In this document: piece after piece, positions 35,425 to 44,647 of the stretch
How positions within the stretch are numbered: position 1 is the first letter of the stretch
Layout of the letters: each line of letters opens with the position of its first letter
From: Jeotgalibaca porci
GTDB taxonomy: Bacteria > Bacillota > Bacilli > Lactobacillales > Aerococcaceae
DNA length: 64,000 bases
Direction of reading: 5' to 3'
Assembly: GCF_011299095.1 (NCBI RefSeq)
Contig: NZ_CP049889.1
Span: forward strand, 637,501-701,500
The notes under the pieces: generated by a model
The model's database searches: none
What the model saw: the letters and a program-made list of their open reading frames with translations, nothing else
What the model was told of the DNA's origin: nothing
Program-made: the position numbers and the translations under genes

Positions 35425-35808
35425 TCATTCAATAAATATTTTCCGTGAAACAAAATTCCATGCCATTACTAATACTGTTGCGAGCACTTTTGAAAAAATA
35501 TAGAAGATACTGAAAAACTCCACAAACAACCACATGAAAAATTGATTTAAACCCAAACCCACAACTGATAATAAGATAAAAATAATAAGTTCTTTCCGTT
35601 TTTCGTGTGGCCCGAAACGACTGTTAAACACATAGCGCATGCTGGCAACATAATTAAACAACGTTGCTACAATAAATCCGATAGCCGCAGAGGTTAGGTA
35701 ATAGACACCAAACGTTTCAGTCAAAATGGTCAACACCACAAAGTCAATTACAGTCGCAATAATCCCTACTACTCCAAATTTCATTATTTGCCCTATCAAT
35801 TTACTCAT
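35425..35808 (-). CDS. GtrA family flippase-like protein
   Basis: Small membrane protein of 127 residues with four hydrophobic segments (FGVVGIIATVIDFVVLTIL, then FIVATLFNYVASMRYVF). GtrA proteins are thought to move undecaprenyl-phosphate-linked glucose or similar sugars across the membrane. It overlaps the upstream GT2 gene by eight bases, so the two are a translational pair. Confidence 0.87.
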   Translation of the reverse strand: MSKLIGQIMKFGVVGIIATVIDFVVLTILTETFGVYYLTSAAIGFIVATLFNYVASMRYVFNSRFGPHEKRKELIIFILLSVVGLGLNQFFMWLFVEFFSIFYIFSKVLATVLVMAWNFVSRKIFIE

Positions 35809-36754
35809 CGTCTCTCAAATCCTTGTCTGTTTCTTTCAATATATATATAGGACGACGTTTTGTTTCCAGATACGTTTTACTAATGTATTTACCCAGAATC
35901 CCTAACGATAGCAATTGAATGCCTCCGAGAGCCAAAATAATAACGACCAATGAAGTCCACCCCGAAGTCGGATTGCCGAAAATGAGGGTTCTTATTGCAA
36001 AAAATACGGCCATCACTAAAGCAATCAGAAATGTTATAAAGCCCACTACTGACGCAATGGCTAAAGGCGCCTCCGAAAAAGCCACAATTCCATCGATTGA
36101 ATATTTAAACAAACCCCAAAATGACCAAGACGTCTTGCCTGCCTGTCGCTCAACGTTACTGTATTCGATATACTTCGTCTCGAAGCCAACCCACGTAAAA
36201 ATTCCTTTGGAAAAACGATTATATTCGGTCATCTGCAAAACCGCATCCACCATCCGACGTGTCATCAAACGATAGTCCCGCGCTCCGTCCACAATATAAT
36301 TATCAGAAATCCGGTTAATCAACTTATAAAACATTTTTGCGAAAAAGGAGCGGATACGCGGTTCACCGTTACGATCCACACGTTTTGTCCCCACACAATC
36401 GAAAGCTTCTTTCTTCAATGTTTTATACATGCTTGGAAGTAGCTCAGGGGGATCTTGTAAATCAACATCCATCACCGCCACATAATCACCTGTTGCACTT
36501 TGCAATCCGGCGTACATCGCAGCTTCTTTTCCAAAATTGCGAGAGAAGGATAGATACCGCACTCGGTTATCCATCCGAGCTAACGTACGCATGCTTTCCA
36601 AGGTATTGTCCGAAGACCCATCATTTACAAAAATAAGTTCAAAATCTACTATTTGAGTAGCTGCCATATTTTTTTTCATCTCGGCATAGAAAATCGGTAT
36701 CATTTCCTGTTCATTAAAACACGGAATGACTATTGAAATTAAATCTTTTTGCAA
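35801..36754 (-). CDS. polyprenyl-phosphate glycosyltransferase, GtrB/DPM1-like
   Basis: Family 2 glycosyltransferase of 317 residues with two C-terminal membrane segments (about 230-295). The catalytic part shows SIVIPCFNEQEMIP, the FVNDGSSDNT motif and DVDLQDPPELLP with DxD. It likely loads a hexose on undecaprenyl phosphate, which the adjacent GtrA then flips for decoration of a wall polymer. The start is TTG (36754) after GAGGAG; no better codon is near. Confidence 0.88.
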   Translation of the reverse strand: MQKDLISIVIPCFNEQEMIPIFYAEMKKNMAATQIVDFELIFVNDGSSDNTLESMRTLARMDNRVRYLSFSRNFGKEAAMYAGLQSATGDYVAVMDVDLQDPPELLPSMYKTLKKEAFDCVGTKRVDRNGEPRIRSFFAKMFYKLINRISDNYIVDGARDYRLMTRRMVDAVLQMTEYNRFSKGIFTWVGFETKYIEYSNVERQAGKTSWSFWGLFKYSIDGIVAFSEAPLAIASVVGFITFLIALVMAVFFAIRTLIFGNPTSGWTSLVVIILALGGIQLLSLGILGKYISKTYLETKRRPIYILKETDKDLRDDE

Positions 36755-36891
36755 GCCTATCAGCTCCTCAGCGTTTAACTTATATGCTTATTATTATACA
36801 TTAAAATAAAAGATACATTTCCAATGATTAGGCATAGTAATCAAATCAATTTCTCTCTGTTCCCTTTTCTCTTAAAAATACTATTATTTAA

Positions 36892-36920
36892 TTTTTACTA
36901 TGTTAACATTACTATATAAT
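36892..36920 (+). promoter_or_regulatory. promoter of the first ChW gene
   Basis: TTTTTA (36892-36897), 17-base spacer and TATAAT (36915-36920), 47 bases before the ATG. Confidence 0.55.
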
Positions 36921-36967
36921 CTCTTATTTTTCCAAAATAGATTAAATAGAACGAAGGAGATACAAAA

Positions 36968-38173
36968 ATGAAGAAAATAATGAGGTCCCTATCATTCGTC
37001 AGTTTTCTTTTTACTTTCATGTTCGCCACTCAATCAACTGTTGATGCAGCAGAAAATTTAGATGTTATATATCGCACGCATGTAGAAAAAGAAGGTTGGC
37101 AGAATCACGTATCTAACGGAGCTATGAGTGGTACCCAAGGGAAAGCTAGGAGATTAGAATCAATTGACATCTCAATACCAAACACTCAAAATGGTGGTGT
37201 TACTTATCGCACCCACGTTCAAACGTACGGATGGATCGATTGGGTAACCGATGGAATGGAAAGTGGAACAACTGGTGAAGCAAAAAGATTGGAAGCAATC
37301 GAATTAAAGCTAACTGGTAGTCTTGAACAAACACATGATATTTACTATCGTGTTCATGCTCAAAAGTTTGGATGGTTAGATTGGGCTAAGAACGGACAAT
37401 CTGCTGGAACAGCTGGATTTGCTTACAGATTAGAAGGTATTGAGATTCAAGTTTTACCCAAGGGCAGTGCTGCTCCTGGTCCGACTGCAAGACCTTTCGT
37501 TCAATATACAAAACCCCAATTACCTATGAAAGTAAATTACTCCACACATATTCAAAGTTACGGATGGCAAAGTTACGTAAGTGATGGTCAACTATCCGGT
37601 ACCTATGGACAAGCAAAAAGATTAGAAGGTATTAAAATTAATCTAGCTAACCAAATCTACTCCGGTGGAATTGAATATCAAACGCATATTCAAAGCATTG
37701 GTTGGCAAGACTGGAAATCTAGCAATGTAATGAGTGGAACTTCTGGACAAGCAAAAAGACTAGAGGCTATAAGAATTCGTTTGACGGGTGAATTAGCTAA
37801 CTACTTTGACGTCTACTACCGCGTTCATGCACAATCATTTGGTTGGATGGGATGGGCTAAAAACGGTGATCCGGCTGGTACTTCTGGATTCGCTTATCGT
37901 TTAGAAGGCATCAATATCCAGCTTGTTCCAAAAGGCAATGCTGCTCCTGGATCAACCGCTAATGCATATCAAATTTATACTAAACCAAGCACACCTGCTC
38001 CAAGTCCTGGTAATACTTACGTTGATGGAAATGGTAACGGTTTGATTAAGGGCTCTGTTAACTATATCTACCATGTACCTGAAAGCAAATACTATAACGT
38101 AACAACGAACGTACAATACTGGTTCAAGACTGTAGATGAAGCTATAAAAGCTGGCTACCGAGCACCACAATAA
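36968..38173 (+). CDS. secreted ChW-repeat protein with C-terminal YHVP-type domain
   Basis: Surface protein of 401 residues. A signal peptide (about 1-27, ending STVDA-A) leads into six ChW (clostridial hydrophobic W) repeats in two triads (about 30-180 and 190-335). Each has the shape Y-THVQ-GW, SGT-G, RLEAI. The third of each triad has the variant DIYYRVHAQ-FGW-WAKNG. A short C-terminal domain (about 350-401) has GLIKGSVN, YHVPESKYYN and EAIKAGYRAP, resembling a small domain at the end of secreted nucleases. ChW repeats bind wall or glycans. It is the only ChW gene on the plus strand. RBS AAGGAG. Confidence 0.88.
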   Translation: MKKIMRSLSFVSFLFTFMFATQSTVDAAENLDVIYRTHVEKEGWQNHVSNGAMSGTQGKARRLESIDISIPNTQNGGVTYRTHVQTYGWIDWVTDGMESGTTGEAKRLEAIELKLTGSLEQTHDIYYRVHAQKFGWLDWAKNGQSAGTAGFAYRLEGIEIQVLPKGSAAPGPTARPFVQYTKPQLPMKVNYSTHIQSYGWQSYVSDGQLSGTYGQAKRLEGIKINLANQIYSGGIEYQTHIQSIGWQDWKSSNVMSGTSGQAKRLEAIRIRLTGELANYFDVYYRVHAQSFGWMGWAKNGDPAGTSGFAYRLEGINIQLVPKGNAAPGSTANAYQIYTKPSTPAPSPGNTYVDGNGNGLIKGSVNYIYHVPESKYYNVTTNVQYWFKTVDEAIKAGYRAPQ

Positions 38174-38179
38174 ACGCAA

Positions 38180-38216
38180 AAGAAGCTCCAAACCACATTT
38201 TGGTTTGGAGCTTCTT
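38180..38216. terminator. bidirectional terminator between two ChW genes
   Basis: AAGAAGCTCCAAACC (38180-38194) and its exact complement (38202-38216) form a 15-bp stem with a seven-base loop, shared by the convergent genes. Confidence 0.92.
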
Positions 38217-38230
38217 ACATTTTATACATC

Positions 38231-40531
38231 CTATTTTTTCACATAGCTTCTAATAGTACTTCCAGGTGCTTTTTCACCTTTTCTTACTAGTTTAATTTCG
38301 ATACCTTCTAGACGTTTGGCTAAGCCTTCAGTCCCTGCAGATTCACCATTCTTAGCCCAATCTAACCAACCATAGCTTTGTGCGTGAACTCGGTAGTAAA
38401 CATCGTAGAACTGAGCCATTTCATCAGTGAGACGGATTTCTACCGCTTCTAAGCGTCGCGCTTTTCCTTGAGTACCACTGATTTCCCAATTCTCTTTCCA
38501 ATCTTGCCAACCTTCTTTTTGGACGTGCGTACGGTATTGAATACTCCCAGTCAGGGATTGAGTGAAGGTATTAATCAAAATTCCTTCCAGACGCAAGCTT
38601 TGTCCTGAGGTACCACTCATTTGCCCATTGGAAACTGTTCGTTGCCAACCAACTTTTTGTACATGGGTTGTATAGTTCACACTCGGATTACTAAACACAT
38701 ATGGTCGTTTCGTATTCCCAGGGGCTTTATCTCCTTTTTTAACAACTAGTACTTCCAGGCTTTCTAAACGTAAATCTAATCCAACCGTACCAGCAGATTC
38801 TCCGTTTTTAGCCCAGTCTAACCAACCAAACTTTTGTGAGTGAACACGATAGTAAACATCATAGTTTTCTGCAAGTTTACCCGTTAATCGAATACCTATT
38901 GCTTCTAAGCGCAATCCTAAACCTTCTGTTCCGCTCAATTCATTATTTGATTTCCAATCTTGCCATCCTTGCGATTGAATATTTGTACGATATTCAATCC
39001 CACCTGTATAAGCTAAATCAGAAACATTCAATTTCACTGCTTCTAATCTTAAGGCTTCTCCGCTTGTACCACTCATTTCACCATTGGTTACATAGTTTTT
39101 CCAGCCTTGTTTCTGAACGTGAGTCGTATAGCTTACAACCGGGTTACTGTAAACATAAGGCGTAGCGGTACTTCCAGGAGCTACTTCACCCTTTTTAACC
39201 AACTGAATTTCAATTGCTTCAAGACGTTTCGCTAAACCTTCTGTTCCCGCAGCTTCACCATTTTTGGCCCAATCTAACCACCCATAGCTTTGTGCATGTA
39301 CACGGTAGTAAATATCATAGTATTCAGATACTTCTCCAGTGAGTTTAATTCGAATTCCTTCTAAACGTTTAGCCAGGCCTTCCGTTCCACTTAGCTGTCC
39401 ATTTTGTTCCCAATTCATCCAGCCAAAGCTTTGGACATGCGTTTGATACTCTACTCCGCCTTTAAATGGTAAATTCTCGATTGAAACTTTGATGGCCTCT
39501 AGTCGCTTGGCTTCACCCTCAGTTCCGCTTAACTCGCCATCTTTTTTCTCACCCTGCCATCCGACACTTTGAATATGTGTGGAATAGATGACACTCGGAT
39601 CCGACACCACTACATTTACTGTTGCTGTTTTACCTTCAACTTTTGCAATAATTGTTGTTTCTCCAACTGATTGTGCACGAATTGTTCCGTCTGAACCTAT
39701 TGTAGCAACGTTATTGTCGCTGCTGCTCCAACTAATCGGTAAACTTTTTACACGCTCATCTAGATTTGAATAAACTAAGTGAACTTTCTCAGTTTCACTA
39801 GCTCCAAGTAAAACTTTTTCTTTATTCATTTGTATTTCGAATACAGGTAAAGGGTTATTAACAGTTACCGTAACAGAATCAGTAAACGCTCCGATTGTAA
39901 CGGTTACTGTTGCGACTCCTTCTTTTACTGCTGTAATCAAACCATTTGCATCAACTGATACAACGTCTGATTGACTACTGCTCCATACTGCCTCTTTTGT
40001 TTCAGCAGCAGTAGATGGGGAAACCACATAGCTGAGTTGACCAGTCTCTGCTACATTTAATTGTAAATCTATCTCGTTAATTTGAATAGTAGTTATTTCA
40101 GGTTGAACAACAAGTAAGACACTAGCCTCTTTATCGCCAACACTCAAAGTAATTGTCGCTTTCCCAGACCCAAGCGCTTCAATATTACCTTCTTTATCGA
40201 CGGAAACAATCTCCGGATTGCTAGAAATCCAGTCATATGTCATTTCAGGCGTACCTTGTGTTTCAACTGTGTATTCTAGTTTGAACTTCTCACCAATGCT
40301 TAAGGGCGAAGTAGTATTCGTAATTTCTATACTTACAATTTCCGATTCAACTTCAGCACTTATCTCTTCACTACTTTCAGACAAAACCTCAACCGTATCT
40401 ACTGAACTTTCAACAGCCTCACTTGTAGATGATTGCACTTCATCCTCCGTTTCTGATGCCCAAACGGCCAATGGTGAAACATGATTGAATAACAATAATG
40501 CAATACCTACATACTTACCTATTCTATTCAT
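38231..40531 (-). CDS. secreted Big_2 and ChW-repeat surface protein
   Basis: Surface protein of 766 residues. Signal peptide about 1-26 (ending AVWAS). A Ser/Glu-rich stretch follows, then three bacterial Ig-like (Big_2) domains of about 80 residues (about 65-310), recognised by LSIGEKFKLEYTV and SVDKEGNIEALGSGKATITL type strands. Nine ChW repeats in three triads complete the protein (about 315-765). No LPXTG sorting signal was seen. The triads are nearly identical to those in neighbouring genes, indicating duplication. RBS AAGGAGG. Confidence 0.9.
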   Translation of the reverse strand: MNRIGKYVGIALLLFNHVSPLAVWASETEDEVQSSTSEAVESSVDTVEVLSESSEEISAEVESEIVSIEITNTTSPLSIGEKFKLEYTVETQGTPEMTYDWISSNPEIVSVDKEGNIEALGSGKATITLSVGDKEASVLLVVQPEITTIQINEIDLQLNVAETGQLSYVVSPSTAAETKEAVWSSSQSDVVSVDANGLITAVKEGVATVTVTIGAFTDSVTVTVNNPLPVFEIQMNKEKVLLGASETEKVHLVYSNLDERVKSLPISWSSSDNNVATIGSDGTIRAQSVGETTIIAKVEGKTATVNVVVSDPSVIYSTHIQSVGWQGEKKDGELSGTEGEAKRLEAIKVSIENLPFKGGVEYQTHVQSFGWMNWEQNGQLSGTEGLAKRLEGIRIKLTGEVSEYYDIYYRVHAQSYGWLDWAKNGEAAGTEGLAKRLEAIEIQLVKKGEVAPGSTATPYVYSNPVVSYTTHVQKQGWKNYVTNGEMSGTSGEALRLEAVKLNVSDLAYTGGIEYRTNIQSQGWQDWKSNNELSGTEGLGLRLEAIGIRLTGKLAENYDVYYRVHSQKFGWLDWAKNGESAGTVGLDLRLESLEVLVVKKGDKAPGNTKRPYVFSNPSVNYTTHVQKVGWQRTVSNGQMSGTSGQSLRLEGILINTFTQSLTGSIQYRTHVQKEGWQDWKENWEISGTQGKARRLEAVEIRLTDEMAQFYDVYYRVHAQSYGWLDWAKNGESAGTEGLAKRLEGIEIKLVRKGEKAPGSTIRSYVKK

Positions 40532-40653
40532 AGTGTCCTCCTTGTAAATATATCAACATGAATAACTTTATAAACTATAATAAGTTTAACATTCAATAGC
40601 TTAATGTCCATATCTAATTCGTTAATTTATGCGCTACAACATAGTAATGTGAA

Positions 40654-40681
40654 CAAAAAAAGGACTCCTTAATAGAAGCCC
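40654..40681 (-). terminator. terminator of the LTA-synthase-like gene
   Basis: On the minus strand GGGCTTC pairs with GGAGTCC (two G-U pairs) around TATTAA, followed by seven T. It overlaps the stop codon at 40669. Confidence 0.65.
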
Positions 40682-42495
40682 AATTCTTTACTATAGTTTT
40701 TTCCAGTTGTAATATCGTATAGGATTGTCTCATAATCCTTAAGTGTCAGTTGGACACTTGGTCTGAGTTCCTCACGCAGTGTTTTTTGATAGGTTTCCCT
40801 CTCTAGATAGATACCTTTTTCAAATGCCGGCAAGACTTTTTCAAGTTGACCTAACAATGCTGTAAACGGCGTAACCTTGGAGTTAGTCATTTCAAGAATA
40901 TGATTAATGAAGAAAATAGGACTTATCGTACCAATATCGCTTTTATTTCCTTCAAAATTTGTATAAAAAAGCAATGGTGTTTCATGCATCGTTAAATGAC
41001 CGTTCAGATTAAATAAATATTCTCCATAAAATGATGGTAAGTGATCCCCCCAAAATACAACGATTGTTTTTTCATCATGTTTATCTAATTCCTTTGTAAA
41101 ATCAGCAAATTCCTTGTCACTATGCTGAATACCTTTTGCATAGTGGGCAACTTCTAGGTTATAGGGTGCTCCTTCTACTTTAAATTCTACCTGATCATAT
41201 TTATTTACATGTGGCTTATGATTGTTCATTGTAACTACATGTATAAAGTCTTTTTGATTACTTTCTGTTAATGTTTCTAAAACTTCAGTATAGGCAGTTT
41301 TATCCGAAATAAAATTATTTTGATCAATGCGTTCAATCGCTTTCAAATCTTCTTCGAATATTATCTTTTCAAATCCTAGTGCTTTATAATTATCCTTTCT
41401 CTTATACATGGAAGAGTTATAAGGATGAATAGCAGTCAAAAAATGTCCACTTTTCTTTGCTACGTCCGTTATTTTAGGGAATTCAGATATCTGATTACTT
41501 AATTGGATAAAAGGAGTCGTAATTGTCGGGGTTAAAGGTTCAAGTGAAATACTTGTTAATGCTTCAAACTCGATATTGGCCGTTCCTCCGCCATACCCCT
41601 GCGATAATGACATTCCGGTTAAGTGTTGTTCAGACATTTCTCTAAAAAATGGAATAGGATCTTCCGAAATTTCGATTCCGTCTATTAATAACGGATCTGA
41701 AAAAGTTTCATTCATTACAAAAATCAGATTGTAATCTTCGAGCAAGCCACTTCGTTCTTCGTTAATTGAATCAGCGACTTTGGCATACTTTTCATAAATT
41801 TCTTCGATGGTTTCTCTATTGTACGTAACTGGTTTATCAACAGCTGGTGATTTTAGGTTATACAATAATCCCGAAACTACACCGTTATCACGATAATTAT
41901 TATGTTGGCTATAGGATATCCAATGAGCGTGTGAACTAAATATGTCTTTTACCTTATTTCCAGGCTGATTAAATTGGTTCACGTAAAGCAATGCTAATGA
42001 AGTTAATGCCAAGCCGGATATACGGAAGATGTAATGAAATTTATTTCGTGATTTCTTTTTACGTTTTTTAAGGTAAACAATAAATACACTAAGTATAAAG
42101 AAGGCCAGACCGATAAATATCACACCTATTTTGACATCTACCATTTCAAATAAAAAAGGTATATCTTTAATAAAATGTACATCTGATGGATAAACAGGTT
42201 CTGATCGAAATAATATCTTCTGTTCATTCGCAATTCCAATTATTATCGAGGTAATTAGAATTAGTACTGAAGTAATTAATTTTGATGTTGTGAGGAAGTA
42301 GAACCAAAGAAACAGGACAAATACTACGGCTGATTGTAGTAAATTCAAACGTGTTTGATAGTCAAAAAATACAATCGTTCTTTCAAAGTCATAACCAAAA
42401 TAGATAAACTGTAAGATAAAAACTGATAAAATCGAAATAATAGCACCTACTATAATCGTAATGGCACTATTTTTTAATGTTTTTTGTAATTCCAT
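40669..42495 (-). CDS. LTA synthase family sulfatase-fold membrane protein
   Basis: Protein of 608 residues. Five membrane segments fill the first 195 residues or so. An extracellular alkaline-phosphatase-superfamily domain follows (about 250-560): LIFVMNETFSDP, then GYGGGTANIEFEALT with the Thr nucleophile, and FWGDHLPSF. Members transfer glycerol-phosphate from phosphatidylglycerol to lipoteichoic acid or other polymers. It lies among ChW and polysaccharide genes rather than with lipoteichoic acid genes, so it may modify the surface glycan. Confidence 0.82.
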   Translation of the reverse strand: MELQKTLKNSAITIIVGAIISILSVFILQFIYFGYDFERTIVFFDYQTRLNLLQSAVVFVLFLWFYFLTTSKLITSVLILITSIIIGIANEQKILFRSEPVYPSDVHFIKDIPFLFEMVDVKIGVIFIGLAFFILSVFIVYLKKRKKKSRNKFHYIFRISGLALTSLALLYVNQFNQPGNKVKDIFSSHAHWISYSQHNNYRDNGVVSGLLYNLKSPAVDKPVTYNRETIEEIYEKYAKVADSINEERSGLLEDYNLIFVMNETFSDPLLIDGIEISEDPIPFFREMSEQHLTGMSLSQGYGGGTANIEFEALTSISLEPLTPTITTPFIQLSNQISEFPKITDVAKKSGHFLTAIHPYNSSMYKRKDNYKALGFEKIIFEEDLKAIERIDQNNFISDKTAYTEVLETLTESNQKDFIHVVTMNNHKPHVNKYDQVEFKVEGAPYNLEVAHYAKGIQHSDKEFADFTKELDKHDEKTIVVFWGDHLPSFYGEYLFNLNGHLTMHETPLLFYTNFEGNKSDIGTISPIFFINHILEMTNSKVTPFTALLGQLEKVLPAFEKGIYLERETYQKTLREELRPSVQLTLKDYETILYDITTGKNYSKELGFY

Positions 42496-42580
42496 CTTAT
42501 TTCAAAACCCTTCATAAGGTATGCTGTTAAACATTTTTACACATCTTGGAAGCGAAGTCAATCGCCCCAAGACACTAAAG

Positions 42581-42606
42581 AAGCTCTCCCATGATTGAGA
42601 GAGCTC
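42581..42606 (-). terminator. terminator of the GH73 ChW gene
   Basis: AGCTCTC (42582-42588) and GAGAGCT (42599-42605) form the stem; TTCTTTAG follows on the minus strand. Confidence 0.7.
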
Positions 42607-42611
42607 ATTTA

Positions 42612-44588
42612 CTATTTATAAAAACTTCTATTTGTAGTCCCCGGTGCCTTGCCACCTTTTTCAACGAGTTTAATTTCCATTGCTTCAAGTCGACGTGCTA
42701 AGCCCTCTGAACCAGATGGTTGACCGTTCTTGGCCCAACCTGTCCACCCATACGTCTGGATATGTGTACGGTAATAGACATCAAACTCTTCAGCCATTGT
42801 GCCTGTTAAATTAATTTTGACAGCTTCTAATCTCTTCTTTTCACCCACTGTACCTGTTAGACTACCGTCAGAAACATTCGGTAGCCATCCGTATGTTTGT
42901 ACATGCGTCTGATATGTAATTGAACCACTATAAGGTTGAGACGAAAGATAAACTTTTAGTCCTTCTAATCGAAGTGATCTTCCCATTGTTCCTGATCGTT
43001 TCCCATTATCAACCCAGTCCATCCATCCGACAGATTGAACATGAGATGTATAATTGACATTGGGTTTACTATAAATTTTAAAAGAATTATTACCAACCGA
43101 TACTGGTGGCTCGTCTTTCCATGCTATTTTTATTTCAAGTGAACGGATTTTTTTAGCATAGCCCTCTGTTCCCGCTGGAGAACCATTTTTAGCCCATCCT
43201 GACCAACCAACTGTATCAGAATAGACACGGTAATAAATATCAAAACTTTTTGAAGCTTCACCGGTTAGATTTAATTTTACTGCTTCCATTCGCATTGATT
43301 TACCAATATTACCAGCATTATTTCCAGTTGTTATATTATTTATCCATCCACGTTTTTGAATATGGGCGGAGTAATTAATTCCTATATTGGCATTATTAGG
43401 GAATGTAAAGTTAAAATCTTCAATACGTAAATCATCCCCAGCATGACCCAATGATAATTCTGTTCCTACTTTTGTTAGCCAGCCATATTTTTGTACATGG
43501 TAATCAGCGCTCAGGACTGGAACTTGATCGTACTTAGATAAGTCATAGTTCTCAATGATTGAGATTAATTTTCTAGCATATGTTGGATCAGTTGCATATC
43601 CGGCATCTTGTAGTGCTTGCGCTGCTTTCTTATAATTTTTTTCACCAACTACAAAGCGATAATTGTTTTTTCGCCACTCTGTACTCGTAAAGAAATCACC
43701 ATGATCACGAATGCTGCCTAGCCAAGAGCTATATTTTCGAAAAGATGCTACGATTTCATACCAATAGCCTTCTTTAATAACTTTTCCGGTGGAATCTTTT
43801 TGAGGATCCGCGTACTCAGCGGTTACAACATTATAAATTGCTCCAGTCCAATCATTAGAATCTTTTATCCCAAATAGGTTATTGGCCTGCTTGGTTAATC
43901 CACTTAGTCCCCATGCAGATTCGAGTGCCCCTTGCGCAATTGTAATGGATGGTAAAATACCTGATCGAATACTATCTTCAATTGCGTATGGAACAATGGT
44001 ATTAATAAAATCATCTACGTAAGTTATACCTGAAGACGATTTCGAAGTTGTATACGATGTTGAAGCAACTAATTTTGGTTCTATATCCTTTTCTTCTAGG
44101 TCCATATACATGAGTTGCATCGCCAAATCATAGGTGTCTTCACGATTGTGTTCTTCTAATGTACCGAATTCTCCTTCAAATCCAACTGTTTCTTCAGTCA
44201 TGTCTGGGTCATTGATGAAGCCATTCATACCTTCTACTACTTCAGGTAGTTCCTCAGCTTTAACCACTGGTTCACTCTCATCTGTCTCAGCCACTTCAAC
44301 CGGCTCAATTTCTTCAACTGACTCAACTGTATCAGTCTCTTCGCTTACTTCCAATGATTCATCTTGTGTTTCAGTAGATTCACTATTAGTGATATCCTCA
44401 CTTACAGCCTCTAATTCCTCACTTTCATTTACAACCTCAGGAAGTTCCGCATCCTGGGAACTTTGAATACTCTCAGATTCAGTAACTTCTGTTGCAAAAA
44501 TGGGTACTATTGAAGATAGTAATAAATTACAAGTAATGAAAACGGTACTCGACGACAAAAATAACTTTCTCTTATTTAACATATACAC
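42612..44588 (-). CDS. secreted glucosaminidase (GH73) with ChW repeats
   Basis: Wall hydrolase of about 658 residues. Signal peptide near the start (RKLFLSSSTVFITCNLLL, cleavage near IFATEV). A Glu/Ser-rich spacer follows (about 35-160). The GH73 domain (about 185-345) shows ITIAQGALESAWGLS, with the catalytic Glu, and NLFGIKDSNDW. Six ChW repeats in two triads end the protein. GTG at 44588 lies six bases after AAGGAG and is the preferred start; an ATG at 44582 is also possible. Likely remodels peptidoglycan while bound to wall by the repeats. Confidence 0.9.
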   Translation of the reverse strand: MYMLNKRKLFLSSSTVFITCNLLLSSIVPIFATEVTESESIQSSQDAELPEVVNESEELEAVSEDITNSESTETQDESLEVSEETDTVESVEEIEPVEVAETDESEPVVKAEELPEVVEGMNGFINDPDMTEETVGFEGEFGTLEEHNREDTYDLAMQLMYMDLEEKDIEPKLVASTSYTTSKSSSGITYVDDFINTIVPYAIEDSIRSGILPSITIAQGALESAWGLSGLTKQANNLFGIKDSNDWTGAIYNVVTAEYADPQKDSTGKVIKEGYWYEIVASFRKYSSWLGSIRDHGDFFTSTEWRKNNYRFVVGEKNYKKAAQALQDAGYATDPTYARKLISIIENYDLSKYDQVPVLSADYHVQKYGWLTKVGTELSLGHAGDDLRIEDFNFTFPNNANIGINYSAHIQKRGWINNITTGNNAGNIGKSMRMEAVKLNLTGEASKSFDIYYRVYSDTVGWSGWAKNGSPAGTEGYAKKIRSLEIKIAWKDEPPVSVGNNSFKIYSKPNVNYTSHVQSVGWMDWVDNGKRSGTMGRSLRLEGLKVYLSSQPYSGSITYQTHVQTYGWLPNVSDGSLTGTVGEKKRLEAVKINLTGTMAEEFDVYYRTHIQTYGWTGWAKNGQPSGSEGLARRLEAMEIKLVEKGGKAPGTTNRSFYK

Positions 44589-44610
44589 GTAATGCTCCTT
44601 ATTTTTGTAT

Positions 44611-44642
44611 AAAAATCTCCCTTCAACAATCAAAGGGAGACT
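44611..44642 (-). terminator. terminator of the Amidase_3 ChW gene
   Basis: On the minus strand TCTCCCTT pairs with AAGGGAGA around a short loop, followed by TTTTTATAC. Confidence 0.9.
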
Positions 44643-44647
44643 CTGTA